Shown here piece by piece: positions 27,485-37,600 of a stretch of 64,000 nucleotides of DNA. Positions within the stretch are counted from its first letter, which is position 1. Each line of letters begins with the position of its first letter. Below the pieces are notes generated by a model. It saw nothing but the letters and a program-made list of their open reading frames with translations. It had not been told where the DNA came from and searched no databases. The position numbers and the translations under genes are program-made. The stretch is from NCBI GenBank assembly GCA_937928165.1, contig CALFVT010000002.1:418530-482529 (forward strand). The letters are read 5' to 3'. Source of the stretch: an uncultured Caulobacterales bacterium (GTDB lineage: Bacteria; Pseudomonadota; Alphaproteobacteria; Caulobacterales; Maricaulaceae).

Positions 27485-28870
27485 TTAAAAGCCGGTAAAC
27501 TGGCGTAGGGCCGCCAGCGGACGGCGGGCGAGCCAAAAAATTAAAGGCGCGGTATTGCCATAAATTTTGGCAACACCGCGCGCACCAATGCGCGGTAAGG
27601 CATAGGGGGATGAGAGCCGCGCATAAGTTTCATAGGCCATTTGGCCATCTGCTGTGGGCGCGGCGTAATAGCTCGCGCGTTCGATTTCTGCCTCAAGCGG
27701 CTGAAGCGGATCGGAGTCCATAAATACGCGAACCCGCGCGCCAGCTTTCAGGCTATCACCTGATAGGAGCGGGGCATTAATTTTTAAAATTACCTGTTTA
27801 GGATTTGCGATTTCAATAATTGTTTCCCCGGTGGCTACAGGCCGCCCGGCCCAGTCTTGTGGATTAGAATATATCGCAAGTCCGCCTTTGGGCGCCGATA
27901 AGTCCGTCTGTCCAAGGCGCGTTTTGGCATAAAGCGTGCGTGCGCGGGCAAGCTCTGTTTCTGCCCGTGCAATCGTAAGTTCGCGCTTGGCAGCATCATC
28001 AATGAAAGACGTTAAAGACGCCTTTTTTAAGCGGGCAAGGGCCACAGATTCCTCGCGGACGGCGACGTCAAATTCGCTTTTAAATTCAGTATCCGCCATT
28101 TTAACAAGCGGCGCGCCGGCTTCTACGGCGCTGTTGGGCGGAATTAAAATATTTTCAACAACTCCGTCCATGGGGGCGGCAATAATAAAAGGTTTATCAG
28201 CCACAATTTCTGCCGGGGCGAGGGTAACAATCGGTACGGGTATTAAACCGATAAGGGCCAGTAAAATAACGCCGCCGCTTAGGCCTAATTTCTTGCGCCG
28301 ACTCATGACTGCGCGGGGCTTAGCAGATAACGCGCTCCAAATAGCGCCGTAAGTTTTTGCGAGGCGGATCATGATCGCCGTTTGGGCGGTATCAAATTCG
28401 GCGGCGCGGGTGAATAATAACCCGCCGTTACTGCTATGGGGGGCAAACGGCGCAAAATAGCTATTTGGAAAGACATATTCAAAATCTGGCGTAATGTTTG
28501 AGGCCGTGTCATCATGAGTAAGCAATAAGCTTTGCGCGCTATTAAGCTTGCCGGCTTTGGCATGAGCTTTGAGCAGGTGACATAAATCTTGTATAAAAGG
28601 TGAGCTTTTATTGACCTCGGATTGTGAGGACATGGCCGCAATTTTAACGTTGCGCGCGCTGCGGGTGATCCAAAAAATATGGCCGACATCAAGTAATTGC
28701 CGCGGATTATTAACCGCTTGATGTTTTAAAGCCAAGCGGTCCGGGGCGTTAAAGGCTTCATTCTCAAGGGCGAGTAAAACCTGTAAAGGCGTCAGGCTCG
28801 GCGGCGCATCTTGCGAATTAGCTTTGGCTTGCGCGCCTTTGGGCGTATCTTTAAGCTTTGTTGCGGCCAT
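27485..28870 (-). CDS. HlyD-like membrane fusion protein with cytoplasmic N-terminal domain
   Basis: 461 residues. Residues 25-180 form a soluble domain with no signal peptide, weakly GAF-like in its pattern. One transmembrane helix lies at about 196-213. A periplasmic HlyD/lipoyl module follows (KPFIIAAPMDGVVENILIPP), then a coiled-coil hairpin (ELTIARAETELARARTLYAK) and a beta-barrel. Adaptors of this kind link an inner-membrane complex to TolC. The start codon lies two bases after the upstream stop (TAA CT ATG), so it is translationally coupled. An N-terminal cytoplasmic sensor-like domain on an adaptor is unusual. The GAF call is tentative. Confidence 0.85.
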   Translation of the reverse strand: MAATKLKDTPKGAQAKANSQDAPPSLTPLQVLLALENEAFNAPDRLALKHQAVNNPRQLLDVGHIFWITRSARNVKIAAMSSQSEVNKSSPFIQDLCHLLKAHAKAGKLNSAQSLLLTHDDTASNITPDFEYVFPNSYFAPFAPHSSNGGLLFTRAAEFDTAQTAIMIRLAKTYGAIWSALSAKPRAVMSRRKKLGLSGGVILLALIGLIPVPIVTLAPAEIVADKPFIIAAPMDGVVENILIPPNSAVEAGAPLVKMADTEFKSEFDVAVREESVALARLKKASLTSFIDDAAKRELTIARAETELARARTLYAKTRLGQTDLSAPKGGLAIYSNPQDWAGRPVATGETIIEIANPKQVILKINAPLLSGDSLKAGARVRVFMDSDPLQPLEAEIERASYYAAPTADGQMAYETYARLSSPYALPRIGARGVAKIYGNTAPLIFWLARRPLAALRQFTGF

Positions 28871-28872
28871 AG

Positions 28873-29763
28873 TTACGTGCCGGATATGGAGCCGAAAAGA
28901 GCGATGCCGCTCATGCCCGATAAAGCGCGCTGGCTTGGCCCAGTGATTTTTCCAGTAATTTCTATGGTTTGACTGACCGGATCAACGGCGGCGCCAATCC
29001 GCGCGACTTTGCCGGTTAAGACCTCTCCCGTTTCATCGACTTTAAAGCGAAATTCTGTGTTTTTTCCTATGCGGCGTAGCCATTTAGACGGAATGATGAT
29101 TGATATATCCGGTGCGGCTGTGTTGTGAATTGTATATAATGGCGCATTTAAGGCCGGTGTTTCATGGGCTGCAATATGTTTCTCGGCCACAATGCCTGCA
29201 TAAGGCGCGTAAACGTGGCATTTTTTAAGCCGCGCTTTTAACGCATCACGCTCTGCAGCGGCTTGCTGCATTTCAGAGCGCGCGATAGACACATCAAGCT
29301 GCCCAGCGGCCCCGGCTCGGTAGAGCTGATCTTGGTTTTGATAGCGTAATGACAAGGTCTCATGCGCCTGGGTAAGAGCCGTAAGCTCGGCCTTTTCTTG
29401 GGTGCAATCAAATTGCGCGAGCAAAGCCCCGCGTTTAAAACTTTGACCCGGTTTATAATTAGATTTGATAATGCGGCTACTCATACCGCTTGAAATAATG
29501 GCTTCTTCACTGGCTTTCAAAACGCCGCGCGCTTGGGGCGCTGCCGTAGAAAGAGACGGCCCGGCTGTGACGTTTATTAAGGTATCGTAAGCGTCATCAG
29601 CCAAGGCCAAGTTTGAAGAAAATGCAAGGTACAAAGACAGGATAACGGATGTCAGCATATATTGTGAACGCGAAGGAGTGGGATGATGACGCATTTCACA
29701 TAGCTCTGTTTTGATGTGATCTCTACAGTCTAGCAGCCCCGTTATGTAACGTTTTGAGAACAT
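28873..29763 (-). CDS. Periplasmic adaptor subunit (HlyD/RND membrane-fusion type)
   Basis: 296 residues from the ATG at 29763, chosen because AAAGGA stands 7 bases upstream. Other candidates are a TTG at 29799 and internal ATGs at 29694 and 29658; the last would give a cleaner signal peptide (MLTSVILSLYLAFSS...ALA). The mature part has a lipoyl/barrel half (SSRIIKSNYKPGQSFKRGAL), a short helical hairpin, the second lipoyl half (HVYAPYAGIVAEKHIAAHET) and a C-terminal barrel. No RND pump gene adjoins. It is the first gene of the three-gene leftward unit, so it probably serves the M50/HlyD complex. Confidence 0.85.
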   Translation of the reverse strand: MFSKRYITGLLDCRDHIKTELCEMRHHPTPSRSQYMLTSVILSLYLAFSSNLALADDAYDTLINVTAGPSLSTAAPQARGVLKASEEAIISSGMSSRIIKSNYKPGQSFKRGALLAQFDCTQEKAELTALTQAHETLSLRYQNQDQLYRAGAAGQLDVSIARSEMQQAAAERDALKARLKKCHVYAPYAGIVAEKHIAAHETPALNAPLYTIHNTAAPDISIIIPSKWLRRIGKNTEFRFKVDETGEVLTGKVARIGAAVDPVSQTIEITGKITGPSQRALSGMSGIALFGSISGT

Positions 29764-30032
29764 GTCGTTATCCTTGCCTTTGATAACCTTAGGTAGCAAT
29801 TAAACCTTAATAAACGCTTACTAATTACAACCTTAAGATAAAAATTTTTTAAATGAGGCACGAATTACATTATATATAGGTAAATTAGCCCTCATATAAT
29901 AAGTTGCTATTATATCTTCTTACAAAAATTCCCGTTAAAATTGCTTTCGTTAACTCAAATTTTACAGCTCATAGCGTATATACAATTATAAATAGAATCG
30001 TAAATAAGATGCGTGAATTTTGGGAGAGTAAA
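29764..30032. promoter_or_regulatory. AT-rich divergent promoter region of the secretion locus
   Basis: 269 bases between the divergent adaptor and tolC-like genes, markedly richer in A/T than the flanks. Three direct copies of AACCTTA occur at 29785, 29803 and 29829, all close to the adaptor start. A/T runs (AAAAATTTTTT, ATTATATATA) lie in the middle. Promoters for both directions must be here, but no -35/-10 pair stands out enough to place. Confidence 0.5.
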
Positions 30033-31514
30033 ATGAAACATATTTGGATATCGGGCGTTGCGATTATAGCTCTTACGGCCTGTCAAACATCGGTTGAGCC
30101 TGTTAATGAAAATGAATTTGCTACGGCAGCTCAAGTACTTAAAGGACAAATCGAGACACAAACTGCGCCTGTTACGCAATCAATCGGCTTATATGAGGCT
30201 ATGGCGCGGGCCCTTAAATATAATCTTGATCACAGAGTCGCGATGATGGAGACAGATCTTGCGCGGGCGGATTATGACTTATCTCGCTACGATTTATTGC
30301 CTAAGGTCGTAGCGTCTGGCGGGTATTTTGGCCGTGATAATAATCCAGGCGCAAGCTCTATATCTTTATTATCCGGACGAGAATCCCTAGAGCCATCGCA
30401 ATCTACTGAGCGGGAATTTTTATCCGGTGATTTGACCGCAAGCTGGAATATCTTAGATTTCGGCTTGTCCAAAATCCGTGCTGAGCAGCTTGGCAATGAA
30501 GCGCTTATATATGAAGAACGACGCCGTAAAGCAGTGATTCAAATTATGGAAGATGTTCATAGAGCCTATTGGCGCGCGGTTAGCTCTGAGCGGCTCTCCA
30601 CGCGGCTTAAGGCGCTTGAATCCGATGTTGAGACGGCATTTGCGCAGTCTCGGCAACTCTATTCTGCTCGCCAAACAGCCCCCATGCCGGCTTTGTCCTA
30701 TCAGCGTGAATTAAATGACATACAGGGCCAAGCCCAGAAAATGTCCCGCGAATTAACTCTGGCCAAAATGGAGCTTGCGGCGCTTATGGGCTTAACCCCG
30801 TCTGAAACATTTTCTTTGGTGGTTCCGGCCCATAATGAACAGCCTATGCGGCTAGTGATGCCGCTTGATGAGATGATTGACCATGCTCTTGTAAAGCGTC
30901 CGGAAATCCGCGAGAGCGCTTATGCGAAACGCATAGCGGCAGGGGATATTAAACGCGCCGCCCTTCAAGCGTTACCAAGCCTTGAAGGCTTTGCTGGGCT
31001 GAATGGCAATACGAATGATTTTCTTTTTAACCAAGATTGGGTGTCATATGGAGCGCGGGTGAGCTGGAATCTTCTGGACGTGTTTAAAACCCCTGTGCGT
31101 AAAAAGCGCGCCAAGGCTAAGGCCAAGCTTGAGGAACAACGCGCTCTTGCGGCGGCCATGGCAGTTATGACCCAAGTTGGTGTATCCCGCGCACGTTATC
31201 AAAGCCTGATGCAGGAATACACAACGGCCAATGTCGGCGCCGATGTTCAGTCGGATATTTTAAACCAAGTCGAGGCGTTAACGCGGGCATCGTCCTCATC
31301 CCGCCAAAGCCTTATTCGGGAACGTATGAATACGATTATCTCAGAAGCTCGCCGTGATATCATTCATGCGGAAATGCAAGACGCTGCTGCGGGTGTGTTT
31401 TCCGCTATGGGTTATGACCCTTATGGGGTGGATATTAGCGGCAAAGAGGATATTTCCGAGATTGCGGAAAGTCTCAAATCGCTATGGATGCAGCGCCGTA
31501 AACCCCCCGCTTAA
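30033..31514 (+). CDS. TolC-family outer membrane channel lipoprotein
   Basis: 494 residues from ATG 30033, chosen because GGGAGAG precedes it and it begins a lipoprotein signal MKHIWISGVAIIALTAC (lipobox LTAC, Cys17). The frame extends upstream without a ribosome site. The body has the two tandem halves of alpha-helical barrel domains seen in TolC/NodT/OprM (repeated ALKYNLDHRVAMMETDLARA and ALVKRPEIRESAYAKRIAAG motifs). It forms the outer-membrane exit duct for adaptor-linked exporters. Divergent from the adaptor genes and 124 bases ahead of the LEPR-XLL gene, it is the likely exit channel for that protein. Confidence 0.92.
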   Translation: MKHIWISGVAIIALTACQTSVEPVNENEFATAAQVLKGQIETQTAPVTQSIGLYEAMARALKYNLDHRVAMMETDLARADYDLSRYDLLPKVVASGGYFGRDNNPGASSISLLSGRESLEPSQSTEREFLSGDLTASWNILDFGLSKIRAEQLGNEALIYEERRRKAVIQIMEDVHRAYWRAVSSERLSTRLKALESDVETAFAQSRQLYSARQTAPMPALSYQRELNDIQGQAQKMSRELTLAKMELAALMGLTPSETFSLVVPAHNEQPMRLVMPLDEMIDHALVKRPEIRESAYAKRIAAGDIKRAALQALPSLEGFAGLNGNTNDFLFNQDWVSYGARVSWNLLDVFKTPVRKKRAKAKAKLEEQRALAAAMAVMTQVGVSRARYQSLMQEYTTANVGADVQSDILNQVEALTRASSSSRQSLIRERMNTIISEARRDIIHAEMQDAAAGVFSAMGYDPYGVDISGKEDISEIAESLKSLWMQRRKPPA

Positions 31515-31638
31515 CTGGTGAGGTTTCACCCAAATAACGCAGGCCTGCCCCGGTCGGGCAGATGAAATAGGCCGCCTTAGACATGACTGCGCGGGATAAA
31601 GCCGCAGCATGAAAGGGCGCAAATGGAAGAGAGTTATC
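31515..31638 (+). promoter_or_regulatory. Structured leader upstream of the LEPR-XLL gene (candidate)
   Basis: The 124 bases contain several inverted repeats. GGTGA/TCACC is at 31517-31530. CTGCCC/GGGCAG is at 31545-31561, nested within GGCCT (31542-31546)/AGGCC (31569-31573). CTGCG/CGCAG is at 31587-31607. None is followed by a T-tract, so they do not look like terminators. The last hairpin ends about 17 bases before the GGAAGAGAG ribosome site. It may be a folded 5' leader. I could not match it to a known riboswitch class. Confidence 0.35.
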
Positions 31639-34600
31639 ATGTCAAAGTCAAAGAAAACCCCGCAAGACCTTAAAACAGCCCTAGAGCAAAATATAAGCCG
31701 CTCGGCGTTAACTCAGGCGCAAAAATCAATGGGCTTAAGTGCGTTAGAACCGCGAATCTTATTAGATGCGGCGGCGGTTGTGACCGGAGCCGAGGCGATC
31801 GCGGATAATCTTCTCCAAGACCAAACAGAAGCAGCCTTAGGCCGGCTTATGGGCCATGAGGCTAGCGACAACTCGCCCCGCTTTGATATTACAGAACATG
31901 ACCTTGATTTATCCTTTGAAGATATTCGCGCTCTATCTCCGACTGCGTTAAATGAGGCCGGGGTAAAGCCGGATGCGCCTCAATATGATCTGCTTGTTGA
32001 GGATGACTTTCATACGATTAAGGGGGGTGACATTAAAAACTCCCAAGATGTTTTCTCTACAATAAAAAGCCAAGCTGCACCTGATAGCCGTGACCTTAAT
32101 ACCATAAAACCGTCGCCGCCTTCGGATGGTCTTCTTGTGCATGTTAATAATGTCTTTGATCCCAATATTGAGCCCCAAGACGCGCTGCCCTTAAGCGGTC
32201 AGCAGACGGATAGTGAGGATCTATCCGATCAGGATATTTTTGCCCGCTTTCGCCTCGATTTAGATAATTCTGCGAATTATGAAACAATGTCGTTATTAAA
32301 TAGTCCGCAAGTTATAGGGGGTGATTTAACGCTTGACGGCGGGTCTTTAAATGCACGCGGGCCGGTAGATATCTTTGATCCAAACCTGCCGGTTACAACA
32401 GATAATGGTAATCCTCCTGCATCGCCAAATGACGAAGGTTTTGAGGGTCATAGGCTTGATTTAGATAGATCATCACAGATTGAGGCTACCGCGCCGCCCG
32501 CGCCACAAAATGCGGCGTCTGATACGCTAAATTTTACTAATGGTGAATTTAGAGTTTTTGTCTCAGGTAATAATACGGACGGATCAGGGTTCCAAGATAA
32601 TGGATTTGCAGAAACTATTACCGCATTAGGCGGTACGCTGACGGTTCTTGATAACGGCAATGAATTTGACGTGACAGGAGCTAGTGGAGACGGCTCTGCG
32701 GATGTAAGCACTGTTAGCTTCCAAAATGGGAGCGCGCGGTTCTCAAGTAGTTTTACAACAACTGACCGTGCCGAATTTCGAACCACGACGGCCAGTAATT
32801 TCTTTACTGGTGATAGCGGTGAAGGTATTTTTATTGACCCAGAACAAGGCGGGACGGCTGGTGACTTTTACGATGTCATCATAGATTTCGACACGCCCGT
32901 TAATGCGTTTAGTTTAGACTTGGTTGATATTTTTGACACGATTATTACCGGCCAAGGTAATACAGCCACTCCTGTCTTACGTTATGAAGTTATTGCAGAC
33001 GGTGAGGTCTTGGCGGTGCTGCGCTCGCCCTTGCTTGGTGATGATAATACAGGCGTGATCGAGGTTCTTGACGCGGAAGGAAATGTGCAAGGGACGATTA
33101 TAGCCGGTCAAAATCTTGAAAATACAATCGGCTTTGTTACAATGAATACGGTTGATAATGTCACAATCCGCCACATCATAGAAAGCGGAACCATTTTAAG
33201 CACCGCCCGTGACCCGCACGGCATTGATAATATCGCCTTTAGCACAGATATTTCGGCCAATGATCCGCCCGCAGTTGATACGGACGGCGACGGCGTCAAT
33301 GATGATGTTGACGTAGATGATGATAATGACGGTATTTTAGATGTGAATGAAGGCCTAAGGGTCGTTGATGGCTTTACGATTGGCGAAGCTGTTTTAACCG
33401 AAAATGGGGATGGGAGCGGCTCTTTTGACATTCCCGTTTTTGACAGCCTTGGGCAAGAAATTGGCTCTTTGGAGTTAAATTATACAGGCTTTACTGGGGA
33501 CGGCAGTACGAACGGTAGCAACGGCACGAATCCGAATAGTTTTTTTACGCCCATCTTAAATGTGGGCTTGGTTGATAATAATATAGCCTTTCAACTTATT
33601 TATAGCCTGCCCAATGTGAACAATCATAATTTCAGCTATACGGTGACATCAAGCGGGCTTGATTTTACCGGCGCAGAACATAATGTCCAAGGCCAAGCGT
33701 TACAGGGTGGAGGCCCTCCGGGCCGTGTGGAAAGCGGGCGTTATACTCTTGTTCACACACTTTCTGATGATCCTATTGCGCTGACGGCAGGCGGTTCAGC
33801 GCATACGGTGGGCGGCGTTGGAGTTGCGCTTGGTGCTGATTTGGCTGATGGGACAGAAATTCTGCGTAATTCTGGCAGAAATGCCAATCGGCAGTTTAAT
33901 GTCGGATTTGATCTTTTAAGCGGCGAAACTTATGGTGTTAATGCGCTTTTGAATAATGGCCGCGCTGAAGGGATTGAAAATACAACTTTTGTTTTTAGTG
34001 CGTTCGTATCTGCACAAGCCGATAGTGATTTTGACGGCGATGGTATTGCGAATCAACTTGATATCGATTCTGATAATGATGGAATTACAGATAATATCGA
34101 AGCCCAGAGCACAAATGGATTTATAGCACCGTCAGGCCGCGCCGGTACGGCAGATTTTATCGACCTTAACCGAGATGGCCTTGATGATAATTATGATGAT
34201 AGAACGGTGACTGCGGCAACGAGCGCTGCCAGTGCAGGGGCAGGGAACGGCGCAGGCCTAAGCCCCGTTGATACGGATAGTGACGGCGATGCTGATTATC
34301 TGGATATAAACTCTGATAATGAGGGCGGCAATGATACCGTAGAATCCGGATTAGGAAGTGATATTGCGACAGGCCTATCTAATTCTGGAACAGACGCAGA
34401 TGGTGATGGCCTGTTTGATATTTTCGATGCACAAAACGGAACAGACGCCAATGATGGATTTAATGTTAATGAGTCGATTGCTACGGGTGCGGCGGCTCTG
34501 CCTGATGCGGATAATGATGCTAACGGCGGCGTGCCACTCAGTGAAGATGTCGACTTTAGAGATAGCGTAACGACCAATGAAACACCGACGATTGATTTAG

Positions 34601-37600
34601 ACGTTCTTAATGATCCAACGATTGAACCAGATGCGAATAGCGGATTTACGCCGCTTAATATCTCTGCGCCTATCGACATTATTACGGACGCCAATGGCAA
34701 TACAGTGTCGGCAACTTATAGCGGCGTTGCGGTTGTTAATGGGGTGACGATTGATCTTATTGCGACTTTAAATTCACTTGAAATTATTGAGCCGTCTACG
34801 GGAAGTAACCCTGTATCAGAGTTCAGATTTGGCACGACGCCGTTTACGACGGATCAAAATGATCCAAATTTCGGCTTGCTCAATGCGAATAATACAATTC
34901 CAGGTGATTTTGGGCGGGCTAATGTCACCTATAGATTAGTGAACCAAGAAACGGGCAACCCAGTCCCGCTTACATTTACTGTTATTTTTGGAGATTTTGA
35001 TGGTAATGCGAGTACAGGCAATGCTGAACGTATTATTGTTAATACGGCGGATATTGACGCCTTTATTCTTGAAGACGGCGCGGGTAGTGCCAATGATGAC
35101 GGCACGCCCGGCACGGATATATTGCTTTCACAAAGTGAAATAAACGGGGAAACATTCTTGACATTTGCAGGCGGTGATAATGACCCTACACCGCGGATTG
35201 AAGATACGGGCAATGCGGTTCAGTTGGTATTCTCTAATACATCGGAATTTACCGTCACCCTAGAGCGCGATAATTCTGGCCGTAATATCGGCTTTAATGC
35301 TCAGGTGGCCAATATTTTTGGCACCCCTGTGATCGAAGATACAAATGCGAATTTTGAAAATGTTTTTATAGAAGGGTCTGACCCCGTAAATGTTGCGGCG
35401 CAGAGCGCAGATGTCGATGATATTATGGAAGGGGATATTAATCTTCTAACGATTATGCCCGGGAATATTGCTGACGGGGATGCAGAGATTTTAAATTTTA
35501 ATGGTGATAATAACAGCACTGTTTCTCTCGCGCTTGACGGGTCGGATACAGACCAGCAAGCTTTAGTCATTGGCGGTACGGATGTATTTATCCAATATGA
35601 TAATGGCGTTATAAATATAACGGCCCAAGATGGCGGCGTCATACCGCAAGGTGATTTGGATGCGCTTATTCGCGCCATTACTTATGAGAACATATCCACC
35701 GAGCCGTCTGAAGGCGCGGGGTCTGACCGGACCTTAACATTTAACGTTACAGATAGCGGCGGACTTGTGAGTAATGATGCTGTGTCTACGATTACTGTGA
35801 TTGGTGTAGAAGCGAACCCTCCTATTTTAGATTTAAACTCTGCGGCTTCTCTTGAGGATACGGACAGAGACTTTAGCGCTGAGTTTATTGCTGGCAGCGA
35901 TGCGGTTACGATTGTTGATATTGACGGCGATGCCTTAGATGGCGAGCAAATTAATGGCTTTAGTGAACTGCGCATCACGCCGACATCGGCCCTGCCGGAC
36001 GGTGCAGATGAAATCTTGCAAATTGCGGGTGTAGATATACCGCTAAATGCCGACATCACCCATTCAGGAGTTGTACTGGCCGGGGTGAGTACGGTGTTTG
36101 ATATTACCTATCGAGACGGAGTTATTTCTGTGCGTGAAGTGGGCGGTGGTATTATCTCTAATGCTGATTTTGACGCATTGCTGCGCAGTGCGGCTTACCG
36201 AAATCTTGCGGCGACTCCAAGCGATGCGGCGGCTCGAACCTTTGATTTCCAAGCGGTGCAATTTGACCCTTCACGTGTGGTCATTGATTTTGAAGAATTA
36301 ACGCCGGGCACTCAAGCAACGGCAGAGCAAATTGGCTCCGATCCTTATTGGGCAAGCGCTGCGGCGCAAAACGGGCAAATCCAAGATGCGGATAATGCCG
36401 GGCCGTTTAACCAGACTTTGGCGAATAATGCAGACGGAACTTATTTGTTCCATAATACCGGCGGTAATGTCCCCAATGATCAGCGCATAATTTTTGGCCG
36501 GGATAATATCCCTGTTGAAGCGAATCAAGATTACACGGTAAGCCTTGATATTGGCCGCCAAAATCGGTTTAGCGCCGGGCCGTTTGAAGTTCTGATTAAC
36601 GGCCAATCTATTGGTATTATTGACGTTAATAGTGGCCCGATTCAAGATTGGCAGACTCTGACCTTTAACTTTAATTCCGGTGATGCCAGTGAGATTAACT
36701 TCCAGCTCCGAAATACGTCGGTTAATGGAACAGGGAATGATTTTGGGATAGATAATATTATCTTCGAACGAGATCCTTTAATTCTGTCTAATATCGCAAC
36801 GTCCACGGTTAATATTATTGCGAACGTAGCGCCAGATGCCCAAGATGATAGTTTTTCTATCAATGAAAACCCAGAGGCGGGAACAAGTGAAGTTGGCGTC
36901 ATCACGAATGGTGATTTATTTGCCGATAATGGTAGCGGTATTGATAGTGACGTGAATAATGATCCGCTGACTATCACTCAGATTAACGGTGAGGATATAA
37001 CGGGCGGAGAGGTCATCACTCTTACTTCAGGGGCGCTATTAACAATTCGCACTGACGGCAGCTTTGATTACGATCCAAACGGCGCTTTTGACAGTCTAGA
37101 TACCGGCGAAATGGCAACAGATAGCTTTGTTTATACATTATCTGACGGTACAGCTACTGATACAGCGGTTGTGACAATTACCATAGATGGTGATAATGAT
37201 ACGCCGATTATTGATCTGAACGGCGCGGCTGATGGGACGGATTTTGCCGATGTCTTTGTAGAGGATCAACCCGGTCAACCTTTGGCAAACCTTCTCTCCT
37301 TTGATGCGGTGGTTCAAGATGATGAAGATAATATCGCGCAAGTGACAATTATCCCAAGCTTGCCCATTGTCAATGACGGTGCAGCCGAGTTTTTACGTAT
37401 CGATTCGAGCGGTATTGATTTGTCGATCCGCCTATCGGACGGAGAGGTGATCGCAAATACACCGCTTATTTTTGGAGACACGACATTTGACGTCGCGGTC
37501 ATCGGCGGTGAAATTATTATTACAAATGCGGACGGCGGAACCTTTAACTCAGATGACCTCGAAGGGTTTTTACGGCTCTTAGCCTATCAAAATACCGACC

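Noticed and set aside
29764..30032. CtrA-type TTAA-N7-TTAA sites in the divergent promoter
   Set aside because: TTAA pairs occur, but at spacings of 3, 11 or 12 bases, not 7.
31515..31638. Cyclic-di-GMP (GEMM) riboswitch upstream of the giant gene
   Set aside because: The region is structured, but I could not find the conserved GEMM core or its tetraloop/receptor arrangement.
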